Source of the DNA: Psychroflexus sp. ALD_RP9
GTDB taxonomy: Bacteria > Bacteroidota > Bacteroidia > Flavobacteriales > Flavobacteriaceae
DNA length: 64,000 nucleotides
Direction of reading: 5' to 3'
NCBI RefSeq assembly: GCF_017311165.1
Contig: NZ_CP062973.1
Span: 558,001-622,000, forward strand
Position 1 is the first letter of the stretch. Each line of letters begins with the position of its first letter. Position numbers and translations under genes: made by a program. A model generated the notes under the pieces. It ran no database searches and was not told the origin of the DNA. It was given only the letters and a program-made list of their open reading frames with translations. Positions 10,428-20,834 of the stretch are shown here, piece after piece.

Positions 10428-12326
10428 ATGGAAGAACAAGGAAAATTTGACAAAAATTCGGTTATAGGGTTTTTATTAATTGGTGCCATACTTTTGGCGT
10501 GGATGTATTTCAGACCAGCTGAAGAACCTCAACCTAATAATAACAACACAAATCAAGTAGAAGTTGATAGTAGTACAACATCAAAGCAAGCGGTAAAAAA
10601 TACTTCTACTGTTGCTAAAACAAATAACAATCAAGCAGCTTTAAGTGATTCACTTCAAAGTTTATTAAATCAGCAAAAATTCGGTGCGTTTGCTTATTCT
10701 GCTATGCAAGCCAATCAATTAGAGACCGATTACACAATTCTTGAAAATGATGTCCTTCATTTAAAAATTTCAAACAAAGGCGCTCAAGTAATCGAAGCTA
10801 AACTTAAAAAGTTTGACACTTATGATGATAAACCTGTTTATTTAGTTAAAGATGGTAACTCTAATTTTAACATTAACTTCACCACCAAAGACAATCGTAA
10901 TTTAAACACCAAAGATTTAAGTTTTATACCTGAACTAATTACAAACGACAATTCTAGCACCTTGAACATGCGTGCTAAAGTCTCTGAAAATGAGTTTTTA
11001 GAATTTAGCTATACGGTTAAACCAGACGACTATATGCTGGATTTCAACATAGAATCTCAAGGTCTAAATAATGTTATTTCAAGCAAAATCGCGAATCTAA
11101 GTTGGGACTTAAAAGCATATAGAAGGTCTAAAAGTATTTCTTACGAAAACAGATATACTGAAACCTTATATCAATATGAAGGTGACATTGTTAGCTATAC
11201 AGGCCAAGGCGATGAAGCTATTGAAGATGAACTCGACATTAAATGGTTTGCGTTTAAACAGCACTTTTTTACAACCATACTTTTAAACGAAAAAACATTT
11301 AACGAAGGAAAATTTACATCAAAAAATTTGGTTCAAGATGAGCAAATTGACACACTCTACACCAAAGCCTTCAAAGCTGAACTACCAATTCAACTGGCTA
11401 ATAATGAGTTTAATGAAAATATGAATTTATATTTTGGCCCTGCTGATTATCAGCTTTTAAAAACATATGATCAAAATCTCGATGAAATTATTCCAACAGG
11501 TTGGGGCATTTTTGGTTGGATTAATCAATACATTTTTATTCCGTTTTTTGGCTTTTTAAGTTCTTTCTTAGGAAACTATGGCTTGGCAATTATCGTAATG
11601 ACCATCACAGTTAGAATTGTGCTGTCTCCTATTACTTATAAATCTTATTTATCTCAGGCTAAAATGAAGGTTTTACGACCAGAGATTAATGAAATAAATG
11701 AAAAGTTCAAGGATAATGCTATGAAAAAACAGCAGGAAACCATGAAGCTGTACAGTAAAACTGGCGTTAGCCCATTAGCAGGCTGTATTCCTGCCTTGCT
11801 TCAAATTCCTGTATTTTATGCTTTATTTCAGTTTTTCCCAAGCGCATTTGATTTACGCCAACAACCATTTTTATGGGCCGATGATTTATCGAGTTACGAT
11901 GTAATATTTCAGTGGGATGCTTATATTCCACTTGTGTCTTGGATCTATGGCAATCATGTGAGTTTGTTTCCAATTTTAGCGTCAATAGCCATATTTATTT
12001 ATATGACAATGACAACTGGCCAAAACATGCAACAAGCCCAACAACCAGGCATGCCAAATATGAAGTTTATCATGTATTTATCACCGCTAGTCATGCTTAT
12101 TTTCTTCAACAACTATGCGAGTGGTTTATCTCTATATTACTTTATTTCCAATTTAATTACCATTGGAATTATGCTTGTGATTAAACATGTGATTATTGAT
12201 GAAAATAAAATTTTGGCTAAAATTGAAGAGAAAAAGAAAAAGCCAAAGAAGAAAAATAAACTTACTAGGAAGTTTCAAGAAATCATGGAACAAGCTGAAG
12301 AACAACAAAGAAAGAAAAACAAATAA
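10428..12326 (+). CDS. yidC: Membrane protein insertase YidC
   Basis: The 632-residue Oxa1/YidC family insertase helps insert and fold inner-membrane proteins with or without SecYEG. It has an N-terminal membrane anchor (about 14-28), a long periplasmic beta domain (about 95-340) and a conserved C-terminal core from about residue 360 (NQYIFIPFFGF, the hydrophilic-groove arginine in ITVRIVLSP, then PLAGCIPALLQIPVFYALFQ and the final transmembrane helices). The tail is highly basic (EKKKKPKKKNKLTRK), as expected for ribosome contact. The pyrG-yidC order is a familiar flavobacterial arrangement. A terminator follows directly. Confidence 0.95.
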   Translation: MEEQGKFDKNSVIGFLLIGAILLAWMYFRPAEEPQPNNNNTNQVEVDSSTTSKQAVKNTSTVAKTNNNQAALSDSLQSLLNQQKFGAFAYSAMQANQLETDYTILENDVLHLKISNKGAQVIEAKLKKFDTYDDKPVYLVKDGNSNFNINFTTKDNRNLNTKDLSFIPELITNDNSSTLNMRAKVSENEFLEFSYTVKPDDYMLDFNIESQGLNNVISSKIANLSWDLKAYRRSKSISYENRYTETLYQYEGDIVSYTGQGDEAIEDELDIKWFAFKQHFFTTILLNEKTFNEGKFTSKNLVQDEQIDTLYTKAFKAELPIQLANNEFNENMNLYFGPADYQLLKTYDQNLDEIIPTGWGIFGWINQYIFIPFFGFLSSFLGNYGLAIIVMTITVRIVLSPITYKSYLSQAKMKVLRPEINEINEKFKDNAMKKQQETMKLYSKTGVSPLAGCIPALLQIPVFYALFQFFPSAFDLRQQPFLWADDLSSYDVIFQWDAYIPLVSWIYGNHVSLFPILASIAIFIYMTMTTGQNMQQAQQPGMPNMKFIMYLSPLVMLIFFNNYASGLSLYYFISNLITIGIMLVIKHVIIDENKILAKIEEKKKKPKKKNKLTRKFQEIMEQAEEQQRKKNK

Positions 12327-12350
12327 TTTTATTTTATATAACAAGCTTTC

Positions 12351-12381
12351 AAAAAAGACACTTAATATAGGTGTCTTTTTT
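12351..12381 (+). terminator. Terminator after yidC
   Basis: AAAAAAGACAC (12351-12361) pairs with GTGTCTTTTTT (12371-12381), an 11-bp stem with a 9-nt loop followed by more T residues. Confidence 0.85.
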
Positions 12382-12632
12382 ATTTTCACTAAAAACTACA
12401 TTTTATTATTTATTAAGAATTTATAGAATTATTGTCCACAAGTTGAAATCCAAAACCTCAAATAACGACGAAAATAGATCACTTAAAAACTAATCTTTAA
12501 CTCATTATAAATTCAAAACTTAGTTAGATTTTTATGGCTACAACCTTATAATAATTTGTAACTCTTTAAGAACGAATACAGTTTTAAACTCATATCAAAC
12601 ATCTAAAAAATTATTTTTGAAGATAGATAACA
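12382..12632. other. AT-rich intergenic spacer with no recognised feature
   Basis: Together with the two flanking terminators this makes a 356-base gene-free gap between yidC and the convergent FAS1 lipoprotein gene. I found no start codon with a credible protein, no repeat shared with the rest of the window, and no tRNA-like structure. Confidence 0.6.
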
Positions 12633-12662
12633 AAAAAAGGTGCTGATCATAGCACCTTTTTT
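12633..12662. terminator. Terminator of the FAS1 lipoprotein gene (bidirectional form)
   Basis: AAAAAAGGTGCT (12633-12644) pairs with AGCACCTTTTTT (12651-12662) around the loop GATCAT. On the minus strand it lies 20 bases past the stop of the FAS1 gene and has a T-run. It also works on the plus strand. Confidence 0.85.
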
Positions 12663-12682
12663 GTTCATATTTAAGATTTAAA

Positions 12683-14455
12683 CTATTGTTGCGGTAATAA
12701 TACCTGATCAATCGCGTGAATAATGCCGTTTCCAGCTTGTACATCAACAGCAATAATATTTGACACTCGACCGTTTGGATCGGTTACTGTAGTTTCATCT
12801 GCGTCAATGCTGACATCATCACCTAATGTTGAAACTGTTCCACTTGACAATGTAGATGAGGTGACGTTAGCATCCGTAATAACGTGTGTGTTTAAAGTAG
12901 CTTCTAAAGTTGCGGTTGGTACATCTGCAAGAGAGTTTAATTCTAGTTCAGTTAGTAAATCAACAAACGCATCATTTGTAGGAGCAAACACGGTAAAAGG
13001 CGCAGGAGATTCAGTTGACTGTAACGTGCTTACATAAGTAAAACTATTTTCACGTGTTAACGCATCTACTAAAATGCTAAAATTAGGATCAGCCAAAGCA
13101 AATGTTGTAACGTCTGGAATTGTAATAACTGCATCTACGACATGAACAACGCCATTATAAGCTTCTAAATCTGGAGTTGTAACATTTGATATACCATTTA
13201 AACTAACACCATTATCTACATTGATGTAAAGACTTAGGTTATTTTCATCTCCAGTGTTGGTTTCAACTGCTAAAGTGTTTGTATAAGAGTTTGATAAATC
13301 ACCAGATAAAATAGTTCCTGAAACAGTGTGATTTAATAAAACGTTAGATAATTGTTCTACCGTTAAACTTGACACATCAACATTTCCAAAAGCCGCATCA
13401 GTTGGTGCAAAAACAGTAAGTTCATTATTGTTTACTGCAACATCTAAACCAGTATCGATTAATGCTTGCTCTAAAATTGTGTGATTTGGACTCGCTTCAA
13501 TAATTTCAAAAGTAGATTCAACAGCAGCATCAGGTAAAATAACACGATCAATGGCATGAATTACACCATTACTTGTTTGAACATCGGTCACTATTATTTC
13601 AATTGTACGTCCATTTTGATCGATTAACTGAACGTTTTCAGCATCTATCATTATATCATCACCTAAAGTTTCTACACTACCAGATTCTAATTCATTTGAA
13701 GTCACATTAAGACCATCAATTACATGAGAGTTTAATGTCGAGGTTAAAGTAGGACCATCAATATCATCTAAAGATGTAGCGCCTAATTCATCTAATAAAT
13801 CAGAAAAAGCTTGATTTGTAGGTGCAAAAACTGTGAATGGCGCTGGTGCCTCAGATGACGAAAGCGTGCCAACAAAGTCTGGTTGGTCACTTCTTGTCAA
13901 AGCTGCCTCAAGAGTGTCAAAAGTTGGATCTATAGTAGCAAATGTTACTACATCTGGAATAGGAATTACCGCGTCGACAACATGAACAATACCATTGCTA
14001 GCACCTAAATCTGCAGAAGTAACTGATGATGCTCCATTTAGTTCTACTCCAGAATCTGTATTAATATACATGCTTATATTATTAGCATTTCCTGATGCAG
14101 ATTCTGTAGCAAGAGTGGTAAAATAACCATTTTCTAAAGTATTAGATGCAGCTAAGCCATCTATTACATGATTAAGAAGTATATTAGTAAGTTGTTCGTT
14201 ACTTAATTGATCTAGTAATACGCCTGAAAATGCATCATCAGTTGGTGCAAAAACAGTGTAAGTTCCTTGGTTTAGAGCTTCATCTAAACCTGTATCAATT
14301 AAAGCTTGTTCTAATATTGTATGATCAGGACTAGAAGCTATAATCTCAAAAGTAGTTTGTACATTAGTAATAGGTTCTCCGGAATCATCATCGTCACAAG
14401 ATGTAAAAATTAAAGCCAGTAAGGCCAATGTTAGTGTTTTGAGTTGAAATTTCAT
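12683..14455 (-). CDS. Surface lipoprotein with four fasciclin (FAS1) domains
   Basis: I start at ATG 14455 because it gives a clean lipoprotein signal (MKFQLKTLTLALLALIFTSC, lipobox Cys at 20). The upstream in-frame ATG at 14506 would bury this signal. The mature protein begins CDDDD, an acidic run resembling the Bacteroidota lipoprotein export signal, so display on the outer surface is inferred. Four FAS1 domains follow, each with TVFAPT(D/N) near its start and a terminal IHAID or VHVVD motif. Domains 1-2 and 3-4 are an internal duplication with a period of 280 residues. FAS1 domains generally mediate adhesion; the ligand is unknown. The total is 590 residues. Confidence 0.88.
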   Translation of the reverse strand: MKFQLKTLTLALLALIFTSCDDDDSGEPITNVQTTFEIIASSPDHTILEQALIDTGLDEALNQGTYTVFAPTDDAFSGVLLDQLSNEQLTNILLNHVIDGLAASNTLENGYFTTLATESASGNANNISMYINTDSGVELNGASSVTSADLGASNGIVHVVDAVIPIPDVVTFATIDPTFDTLEAALTRSDQPDFVGTLSSSEAPAPFTVFAPTNQAFSDLLDELGATSLDDIDGPTLTSTLNSHVIDGLNVTSNELESGSVETLGDDIMIDAENVQLIDQNGRTIEIIVTDVQTSNGVIHAIDRVILPDAAVESTFEIIEASPNHTILEQALIDTGLDVAVNNNELTVFAPTDAAFGNVDVSSLTVEQLSNVLLNHTVSGTILSGDLSNSYTNTLAVETNTGDENNLSLYINVDNGVSLNGISNVTTPDLEAYNGVVHVVDAVITIPDVTTFALADPNFSILVDALTRENSFTYVSTLQSTESPAPFTVFAPTNDAFVDLLTELELNSLADVPTATLEATLNTHVITDANVTSSTLSSGTVSTLGDDVSIDADETTVTDPNGRVSNIIAVDVQAGNGIIHAIDQVLLPQQ

Positions 14456-14593
14456 AGTTTTTATATTTTTTTGTTTTTGTAAATGTAGTTTTACTATAAT
14501 TGACAAACTGTTTAATTTTAGTTAATACCTATTAAACGTTTGTTAACTATTCAATTTATGAAAGACTTCAATTAAAAGCTTAAGCATTATTAC

Positions 14594-14601
14594 TAATTTT
14601 G
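14594..14601 (+). promoter_or_regulatory. Putative -7 box of the mnmA promoter
   Basis: TAATTTTG matches TAnnTTTG 18 bases before the mnmA ATG. No TTG is found 17-23 bases upstream, so only half of the promoter is recognisable. Confidence 0.4.
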
Positions 14602-14619
14602 CAATTCAATTAATTTTAA

Positions 14620-15825
14620 ATGAAAAAAAGGGTTGTTGTCGGACTAAGTGGTGGTGTAGATTCTAGTGTTGCCGCTTATTTATGTCAGAAAGCTGGCTAT
14701 GAAGTAATTGGACTATTTATGAAAAATTGGCATGATGATTCGGTCACTATATCTGATGAATGCCCATGGCTTGAAGACAGTAACGACGCTATGTTAGTAG
14801 CCGATAAGTTAGGTATTCCATTTCAAACAGTAGATTTAAGCAAGGCTTATAAATCTAAAATTGTAGACTACATGTTTAAAGAATACGAAGCTGGAAGAAC
14901 TCCCAATCCTGATGTACTTTGCAATCGTGAAATCAAATTTGATGACTTTCTTAAAATAGCTGAGTCACTTGGTGCTGATTATGTTGCCACAGGTCACTAT
15001 TGTCGAAAAGAAAGCTATAAAGTAAACGGCATAACAAGATATAAACTCTTAGCTGGAAAAGACATTAATAAAGACCAATCTTATTTTCTATGCCAAATAT
15101 CTCAAGAACAACTATCTAAAGCTTTATTTCCGATTGGTGATTTACAAAAATCTGAAGTTAGAAAAATTGCAGCAGAATTAGATTTAATCACAGCCGAAAA
15201 AAAAGATTCACAAGGTTTATGCTTTATTGGTAAAGTTAAGTTACCTGAGTTTCTACAGCAACAATTAAAACCAAAACAAGGTGATATTATTGAAGTCGAT
15301 TCAAATCATCCTGTTTATGAAAACGAAAAAAACATAAGCTTTCATGAAGCTGATTCTTTACCAATTGAAGTTTTGGCAGAATATTCAAAACCTTACAGTT
15401 ACAATTCAACTACAGGAAAAGTTGTAGGCAAACATGATGGTGCGCATTTTTTTACAAAAGGACAAAGAAAAGGTTTAGCGGTTGGCGGTACTAAAGAACC
15501 TCTTTTTGTAATTGAAACAGATGTTAAAAACAACATTATCTATACTGGGCAAGGTAAAAATCATCCAGGCTTAAACAGAAATTGCCTTAGAGTTAAGACT
15601 GAAGATATACATTGGGTAAGACCTGAGTTGAAACTTAAGCCTGGCGAATCGATGAGCGTAAAAGCACGCATTAGATATCGACAACCACTCGAAAAAGCTA
15701 AGTTGATTTTACATGACAATGGGCTTTTTGTGGTTTTTAAAAATAAACAATCTGCCATTACTGAAGGGCAATTTGTCGCATGGTATCATGATGACGAGCT
15801 TCTAGGTTCTGGAGCCATTTCTTAA
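14620..15825 (+). CDS. mnmA: tRNA-specific 2-thiouridylase MnmA
   Basis: The 401-residue enzyme adds sulfur to U34 of Lys, Glu and Gln tRNAs, using ATP and a persulfide relay. The PP-loop is [13 protein letters not shown] (8-20). The catalytic cysteines are C101 in [12 protein letters not shown] and C201 in [11 protein letters not shown]. The C-terminal beta-barrel region is present. The length is slightly above the usual 360-390 because of a longer mid-domain. An FMN oxidoreductase gene follows 10 bases downstream and probably shares the transcript. Confidence 0.96.
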   Translation: MKKRVVVGLSGGVDSSVAAYLCQKAGYEVIGLFMKNWHDDSVTISDECPWLEDSNDAMLVADKLGIPFQTVDLSKAYKSKIVDYMFKEYEAGRTPNPDVLCNREIKFDDFLKIAESLGADYVATGHYCRKESYKVNGITRYKLLAGKDINKDQSYFLCQISQEQLSKALFPIGDLQKSEVRKIAAELDLITAEKKDSQGLCFIGKVKLPEFLQQQLKPKQGDIIEVDSNHPVYENEKNISFHEADSLPIEVLAEYSKPYSYNSTTGKVVGKHDGAHFFTKGQRKGLAVGGTKEPLFVIETDVKNNIIYTGQGKNHPGLNRNCLRVKTEDIHWVRPELKLKPGESMSVKARIRYRQPLEKAKLILHDNGLFVVFKNKQSAITEGQFVAWYHDDELLGSGAIS

Positions 15826-15835
15826 ATAATAAAAC

Positions 15836-16783
15836 ATGTTTCAAAATAATAGAATAACACAACTTTTCAATATTAAATATCCTATCATTCAAGCTGGGAT
15901 GATTTGGGCTAGCGGCTGGAAACTTGCAAGTAGCGTGAGTGAAGTTGGCGGCTTGGGCATTATTGGTGCTGGCTCTATGTATCCTCATATTTTGGAAGAG
16001 CATATTAAAAAATGTAAAGCAGCCACTTCAAAACCTTTTGCGGTTAATGTACCTATGCTCTATCCAGATATAGACAAGGTTATCGATATCATCATAAAAG
16101 AAGAGGTTAAAATTGTATTTACTTCAGCGGGAAACCCAAAAACATGGACATCGCATTTACAGTCATATGGTATTAAAGTCGTTCATGTTGTCAGTAGTGT
16201 AAAGTTTGGATTAAAAGCGGAAGAAGCTGGTGTTGATGCAATTGTTGCTGAAGGTTTTGAAGCTGGCGGACACAATGGACGTGATGAAACAACAACACTT
16301 ACTTTACTACCTATGATTACGAAATCTGTTAAAATTCCTGTCATTGCAGCTGGCGGTATTGCCAATGGCCAAGCAATGCTGGCATGTATGGTTTTAGGTG
16401 CTGATGGAGTTCAAGTAGGGACTCGTTTTGTTGCTAGTGAAGAAGCATCATCACATATCAACTTCAAAAATGAAGTGATTAAAGCTAAAGAAGGTGATAC
16501 AAAGCTTACACTAAAAGAATTAGCACCTGTCAGATTATTAAAAAATAAATTCTATGATGATATTCAGGAATTATACCGACAATCTCCCACAAAAGAACAA
16601 CTAGCTGACTTACTTGGAAGAGCAAGAGCAAAAAAAGGAATGTTTGAAGGTGATTTAGATGAAGGTGAACTTGAAATAGGTCAAATATCAGGCTTAATAG
16701 ACCATATCTTACCTGCTCAACAAATTCTTGAAAATATGCTTAACGAATTTAATGAAGCCAAAGAAAAAATTGAAAACTTATAA
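15836..16783 (+). CDS. NAD(P)H-dependent flavin oxidoreductase / nitronate monooxygenase family
   Basis: This 315-residue TIM-barrel FMN protein belongs to the 2-nitropropane dioxygenase/FabK-like family. It has the N-terminal YPIIQAGMIWASGWKLAS and, for FMN phosphate binding, IPVIAAGGIANGQAM near 166-180 followed by GADGVQVGTRF. EGFEAGGHNGRDE carries the family histidine. Substrates in this family range from nitronates to enoyl-ACP, so the reaction cannot be fixed from sequence. It meets the LysM gene tail to tail with only 2 bases between stop codons and no visible terminator. Confidence 0.85.
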   Translation: MFQNNRITQLFNIKYPIIQAGMIWASGWKLASSVSEVGGLGIIGAGSMYPHILEEHIKKCKAATSKPFAVNVPMLYPDIDKVIDIIIKEEVKIVFTSAGNPKTWTSHLQSYGIKVVHVVSSVKFGLKAEEAGVDAIVAEGFEAGGHNGRDETTTLTLLPMITKSVKIPVIAAGGIANGQAMLACMVLGADGVQVGTRFVASEEASSHINFKNEVIKAKEGDTKLTLKELAPVRLLKNKFYDDIQELYRQSPTKEQLADLLGRARAKKGMFEGDLDEGELEIGQISGLIDHILPAQQILENMLNEFNEAKEKIENL

Positions 16784-16785
16784 AA

Positions 16786-18642
16786 TCAGTCATCAGATAA
16801 CTGAATAACTTTTAAAGTCAAGTCTTTTTGATATTCAATTAAATATGCAGCAGTGTTATAGTTTACGTTTTCAAAGGCATCATACTCATATTGAAATTTA
16901 TTTTGAAAATACTCTGTAAATCCATCTAATTCTGTTGTTTCAATAAAATTGTCTGTAGAAGCTATTCTTAAAATAACATCTAACATGACGTCAAAACCTC
17001 TCAAAAAATATTTTGAATGGTAAGCTTCGTTAGATGAATCGAGATTATAATTACTAACGTCGAAACTTGTGGTTGCATATAAATAATCAAGCCTTGCTAA
17101 ATAAAAATTAGATATCTCATCAGCTAAAACAGTATTTGAAGGCATAATTAATTTTACTTTAAAACCTTCTTTTCTTAAAGCCTCAAGATAATTTACGGTA
17201 GCTTCAGCAATACCTAAATCTTTGGTATCAAGCACAAACCAGTTAATTTTGTCTTGTTTAATGACTTGTTTTAACTCTTCAAATTGAAGATAACTTTCAG
17301 TCATTTCAACATGAGCTGCTTCTGGAAAACTATAAGAAAACTTTTGCTTAAAATTTAGGTTTAAACTATCACTTAAGAATGAAAGTTTAATGCTATCGTT
17401 CATATTTTGATTGATGTAGGTTATGATCAATTCTTCCTTAAAGCGGTCAAGTGGTACAGAGTTAAAAACTTGTTTAGTGTTAATAGGTGAATTTGTAATT
17501 GGCAAAACCAATGGCACGCTATCTTGGCGAAGTTCATTAACCATAATTTCGATGTTATTTGCCAAAACAGGTCCAACGACAGCATCAAAACTTGAAAAAT
17601 TATTTTTCTCTAAAATTTCATTTAGCGTATCTTGGCTCATAGCAGTATCAAATGCCTCTAAATTCACAAAAACACCAATTTTTTTGGCCGAATCTACTGC
17701 CGCTCTGGCACCTTCAAATAAATCTAATGAAATACGAGTAATACGCTCTTCAAGAAGTGCTTTAGGTTTTTTTATGCTATCATAAGCAAATTTATGCAAA
17801 TTAAAAGGTAAAGTTAATGCAATACGCTGTGGCTGAGCTTTTTTGATATACTCTACTAAATTGATGCGTTTATCAACAGTTACATTTTTTTTAGGTATTT
17901 TTAAAACAAAGTCTGATGAAAAATTACCATACTGATAAGCTGGATTTAGTTGTTTAAGTACTTCTTCTGAAAGCTTAAATTGCTTTTTGAGTAAATTTAC
18001 ATCATCTTCTGTTTGAACTTTTACGTAACTTAAGTCATTTGGAGTTTGTGTTACAGAATTTTGCTCTATTTCACGCTTTATAACAACATAATCACCAGGT
18101 TGAAGCACGTCTTTATCTGGGTTTAATTGTTCAAGCTTTTCTACAGTTATACCATAAGTTTTTGCGATGCCATATTTAGTCTCTTTTGGTTGTACGAGAT
18201 GCTTTAAGCTAGAAAAAGTCGAATTTTTAATTGATTGATTTTCTGAATTTGTTGGCTGCTTTAAAATCGGAATTTGTAAAACGTCATTTACATCGAGTGT
18301 TCTGCTCTTTAAGAAAGAGTTATATCTAATAATAGTTTCTACTTCAACTTGAAACTGCTTAGCAATACTATAAAGTGTTTCTTTTGGTGAAACATTATAA
18401 GATTTAAACTTTTTAACTTGCTCAGATGACTTCAATAATGGAATTACTAATGTTTTACCTTTCAAATTAGTGTAACGTGACACATCAGGATTATAATTTA
18501 AAATATCAGTAGTTTCTACTTCAAATTTCTGAGCAATTTTTTCTAAATCCTCTTCAGATTCTACATTATAGGTTGTAAAGTTTTGGGAAAACAAAACAAG
18601 AGGAAACACGAAAAACAATACAGTTAATATGATTTTTTTCAT
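16786..18642 (-). CDS. Secreted protein with LysM repeats and a type I periplasmic-binding-like domain
   Basis: I use the ATG at 18642, which gives the signal peptide MKKIILTVLFFVFPLVLFSQ. An ATG four codons earlier is possible. Four LysM-like repeats follow (roughly residues 22-68, 80-128, 145-190 and 198-245), each with the YNV...IA..F..., ..LN/NP..., L..IP pattern, so the protein should bind peptidoglycan. Residues about 265-618 resemble an ABC-type amino-acid-binding (type I PBP) fold, as in LppC-like lipoproteins. A periplasmic role in cell-wall assembly or sensing is inferred. It is cotranscribed with guaA (2-base gap). Confidence 0.8.
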   Translation of the reverse strand: MKKIILTVLFFVFPLVLFSQNFTTYNVESEEDLEKIAQKFEVETTDILNYNPDVSRYTNLKGKTLVIPLLKSSEQVKKFKSYNVSPKETLYSIAKQFQVEVETIIRYNSFLKSRTLDVNDVLQIPILKQPTNSENQSIKNSTFSSLKHLVQPKETKYGIAKTYGITVEKLEQLNPDKDVLQPGDYVVIKREIEQNSVTQTPNDLSYVKVQTEDDVNLLKKQFKLSEEVLKQLNPAYQYGNFSSDFVLKIPKKNVTVDKRINLVEYIKKAQPQRIALTLPFNLHKFAYDSIKKPKALLEERITRISLDLFEGARAAVDSAKKIGVFVNLEAFDTAMSQDTLNEILEKNNFSSFDAVVGPVLANNIEIMVNELRQDSVPLVLPITNSPINTKQVFNSVPLDRFKEELIITYINQNMNDSIKLSFLSDSLNLNFKQKFSYSFPEAAHVEMTESYLQFEELKQVIKQDKINWFVLDTKDLGIAEATVNYLEALRKEGFKVKLIMPSNTVLADEISNFYLARLDYLYATTSFDVSNYNLDSSNEAYHSKYFLRGFDVMLDVILRIASTDNFIETTELDGFTEYFQNKFQYEYDAFENVNYNTAAYLIEYQKDLTLKVIQLSDD

Positions 18643-18644
18643 AA

Positions 18645-20174
18645 TTATTCCCATTCAATTGTTGCTGGCGGTTTAGAACTGATGTCGTACACTACTCTAT
18701 TAACGCCTTTTACCTTATTTATTATTGTATTTGAAACATATTGTAAAAATTTATAGGGCAAATCTACCCAATCGGCTGTCATACCGTCAGTAGATTCTAC
18801 AGCCCTTAAAGCAACAACTTTTTCATAAGTTCGCTCATCACCCATAACACCAACAGACTCGACTGGTAACAAAATGGCGCCAGCTTGCCAAACTTTATCA
18901 TATAATTTCCATTCTCTTAAAGATTGAATAAAGATGTGATCAACTTCCTGAATCAATTTAACCTTTTCTGATGTAATATCACCTAAAATCCGAATAGCTA
19001 AACCAGGTCCAGGAAATGGATGGCGACCAAGTAATTTGGCATCGATATTCATTTCGGCGCCTACACGTCTTACTTCGTCCTTAAAAAGCATTCGCAAAGG
19101 CTCTACAACTTTTAATTGCATAAAATCTGGTAAGCCACCAACGTTGTGGTGTGATTTGATAGTCGCTGATGGTCCATTAACAGAAATCGATTCAATAACA
19201 TCAGGATAAATTGTACCTTGAGCTAAATAAACAACATCTTTAATTTGCCCAGCTTCATCGTCAAAAATATCTATAAATGCATTACCTATGATTTTACGTT
19301 TTTGTTCAGGATCTGAAACGCCTTCTAGCTTATCTAAAAAATACGTTGAAGCATCAACACCTTTTACGTTTAGGCCCATGTGTTTGTACTGATCTAAAAC
19401 AGAATTGAACTCATCTTTCCGCAATAAGCCATTATTAACAAAAATACAATACAATTGCTTCCCTATTGCCTTATGAAGCAAAGTAGCTGCCACTGTAGAG
19501 TCTACACCACCACTTAAACCTAAAACAACCTTATCACTACCTATTTTATCTCTCAACTCAGAGACAGTCATATCTACAAAGGCAGAAGGCGTCCAAGTTT
19601 GTGGAACACCAGCAATATTAACTAAAAAGTTTTCAAGCAGTTTTTTGCCGTCTGTAGAATGATAAACTTCAGGGTGAAATTGAATTCCATAAGTTAGCTC
19701 ATCTTGAAACTTATAAGCCGCAAATTTCACATCAGGTGTACTGGCAATGCATTTAGCATCCTCAGGTAATTTTTTAATACTGTCACTGTGTGACATCCAA
19801 ACTTGAGACTGTTCGGTAACACCTTCAAATAAATCTGAAGTGGCATCGACATAACTCAAATTAGCTCGACCAAATTCACGAGTGTTAGAGCTGGCAACTA
19901 ATCCACCATAATTATGTGCCATGAATTGAGCGCCAAAACATACACCTAAAACTGGTAATTTTGATTTTATTTTTGTTAAATCAGGTTTGGGAGCATCAGG
20001 GTTTCTTACCGAAAAAGGACTGCCAGATAAAATTACAGCTCTAAATTCATTTAAATTATCAGGAACTTTATTATACGGAAATATTTCGCAGTAAATATTT
20101 AATTCTCGAACACGTCTTGCTATAAGCTGTGTATACTGCGAACCAAAATCTAAGATGAGGACATTTTTTTGCAT
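18645..20174 (-). CDS. guaA: GMP synthase (glutamine-hydrolysing)
   Basis: The first ATG is at 20174 ([20 protein letters not shown]); a TTG two codons upstream is not needed. The 509-residue enzyme converts XMP to GMP. The N-terminal class I amidotransferase has nucleophile C79 in [11 protein letters not shown] and the catalytic histidine in [11 protein letters not shown]. The ATP-pyrophosphatase domain starts with [13 protein letters not shown] near 220, and the dimerisation domain ends with [10 protein letters not shown]. It is the first gene of a guaA-LysM operon, divergent from the PNPOx-like gene. Confidence 0.97.
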   Translation of the reverse strand: MQKNVLILDFGSQYTQLIARRVRELNIYCEIFPYNKVPDNLNEFRAVILSGSPFSVRNPDAPKPDLTKIKSKLPVLGVCFGAQFMAHNYGGLVASSNTREFGRANLSYVDATSDLFEGVTEQSQVWMSHSDSIKKLPEDAKCIASTPDVKFAAYKFQDELTYGIQFHPEVYHSTDGKKLLENFLVNIAGVPQTWTPSAFVDMTVSELRDKIGSDKVVLGLSGGVDSTVAATLLHKAIGKQLYCIFVNNGLLRKDEFNSVLDQYKHMGLNVKGVDASTYFLDKLEGVSDPEQKRKIIGNAFIDIFDDEAGQIKDVVYLAQGTIYPDVIESISVNGPSATIKSHHNVGGLPDFMQLKVVEPLRMLFKDEVRRVGAEMNIDAKLLGRHPFPGPGLAIRILGDITSEKVKLIQEVDHIFIQSLREWKLYDKVWQAGAILLPVESVGVMGDERTYEKVVALRAVESTDGMTADWVDLPYKFLQYVSNTIINKVKGVNRVVYDISSKPPATIEWE

Positions 20175-20215
20175 GAACAAAAGTAAAAATTTGCGTTAAA
20201 ACAAAACAGTCTCTT

Positions 20216-20782
20216 ATGCATTTTTATACATTTAAATTAAAAATGCTTGATAAACTTAGAAAAGAAGCTGTAGATGAAGTAAAATTTGGCTACCTAAAGA
20301 AGAAATATCCAACAAGACACACTTATTTGGCGACAATCAGAACAAATAAACCAATTATTAGAACGGTAATTTTAAGAGATTGTATAAATGAAATAGACCC
20401 TCTTTTTTATACTGACACCAGAAGTTTTAAAGTTGAAGATTTAAAACAAAACAAAAATGCTTCAGCTTTATTTTATCATCCTAAAAAACTTATTCAAATC
20501 AGGTTAGACGGACAACTAAAACTATTAAAAGATGATGATTTAATTAAGAAACATCGCGAAAAAGCTTTAAGTATTTCAAAAAAAGATTATACAAGTTGTT
20601 TTTCACCTGGTAAAGAAATAAATAATCCCGATGAACTAGATTATATTGAAAATGATTTTTTTCAAGGCATTTTTCTACAAGTTGAAAGAATTGAATATCT
20701 AAAATTAAAACGTCCTAATCATATTAGATGTGAGTTTAATAAAAAAGATAATGCTTGGTCAAACCGATTTTTAGCACCATAA
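20216..20782 (+). CDS. Pyridoxamine 5'-phosphate oxidase-family flavin protein
   Basis: The 188-residue protein shows the split-barrel FMN-binding pattern: PTRHTYLATIRTNKPIIRTVILRDC near 32-56, then LFYTDTRSFKVEDLKQNKNASALFYHPKKLIQIRLDGQ, which matches PNPOx-type cores. The C-terminal part differs from the classical PNP oxidase, so I do not call it PdxH. It probably binds FMN or F420-like cofactors, with an unknown substrate. An in-frame ATG at 20243 (MLDKLRKEA) is an alternative start. It ends in a terminator. Confidence 0.75.
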   Translation: MHFYTFKLKMLDKLRKEAVDEVKFGYLKKKYPTRHTYLATIRTNKPIIRTVILRDCINEIDPLFYTDTRSFKVEDLKQNKNASALFYHPKKLIQIRLDGQLKLLKDDDLIKKHREKALSISKKDYTSCFSPGKEINNPDELDYIENDFFQGIFLQVERIEYLKLKRPNHIRCEFNKKDNAWSNRFLAP

Positions 20783-20783
20783 A

Positions 20784-20809
20784 AAAAGACTGCCATATGA
20801 CAGTCTTTT
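20784..20809. terminator. Terminator between the PNPOx-like gene and the CHRD gene
   Basis: AAAAGACTG (20784-20792) pairs with CAGTCTTTT (20801-20809) around an 8-nt loop. It sits between convergent genes and has an A-tract and a T-tract on either side, so it can serve both. Confidence 0.8.
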
Positions 20810-20834
20810 AATTATCAGGATGAAGTTAATCTAT

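Noticed and set aside
11912..12426. Frames overlapping the 3' part of yidC
   Set aside because: They are out of frame with a clear, complete YidC and encode low-complexity Lys-rich or hydrophobic sequence.
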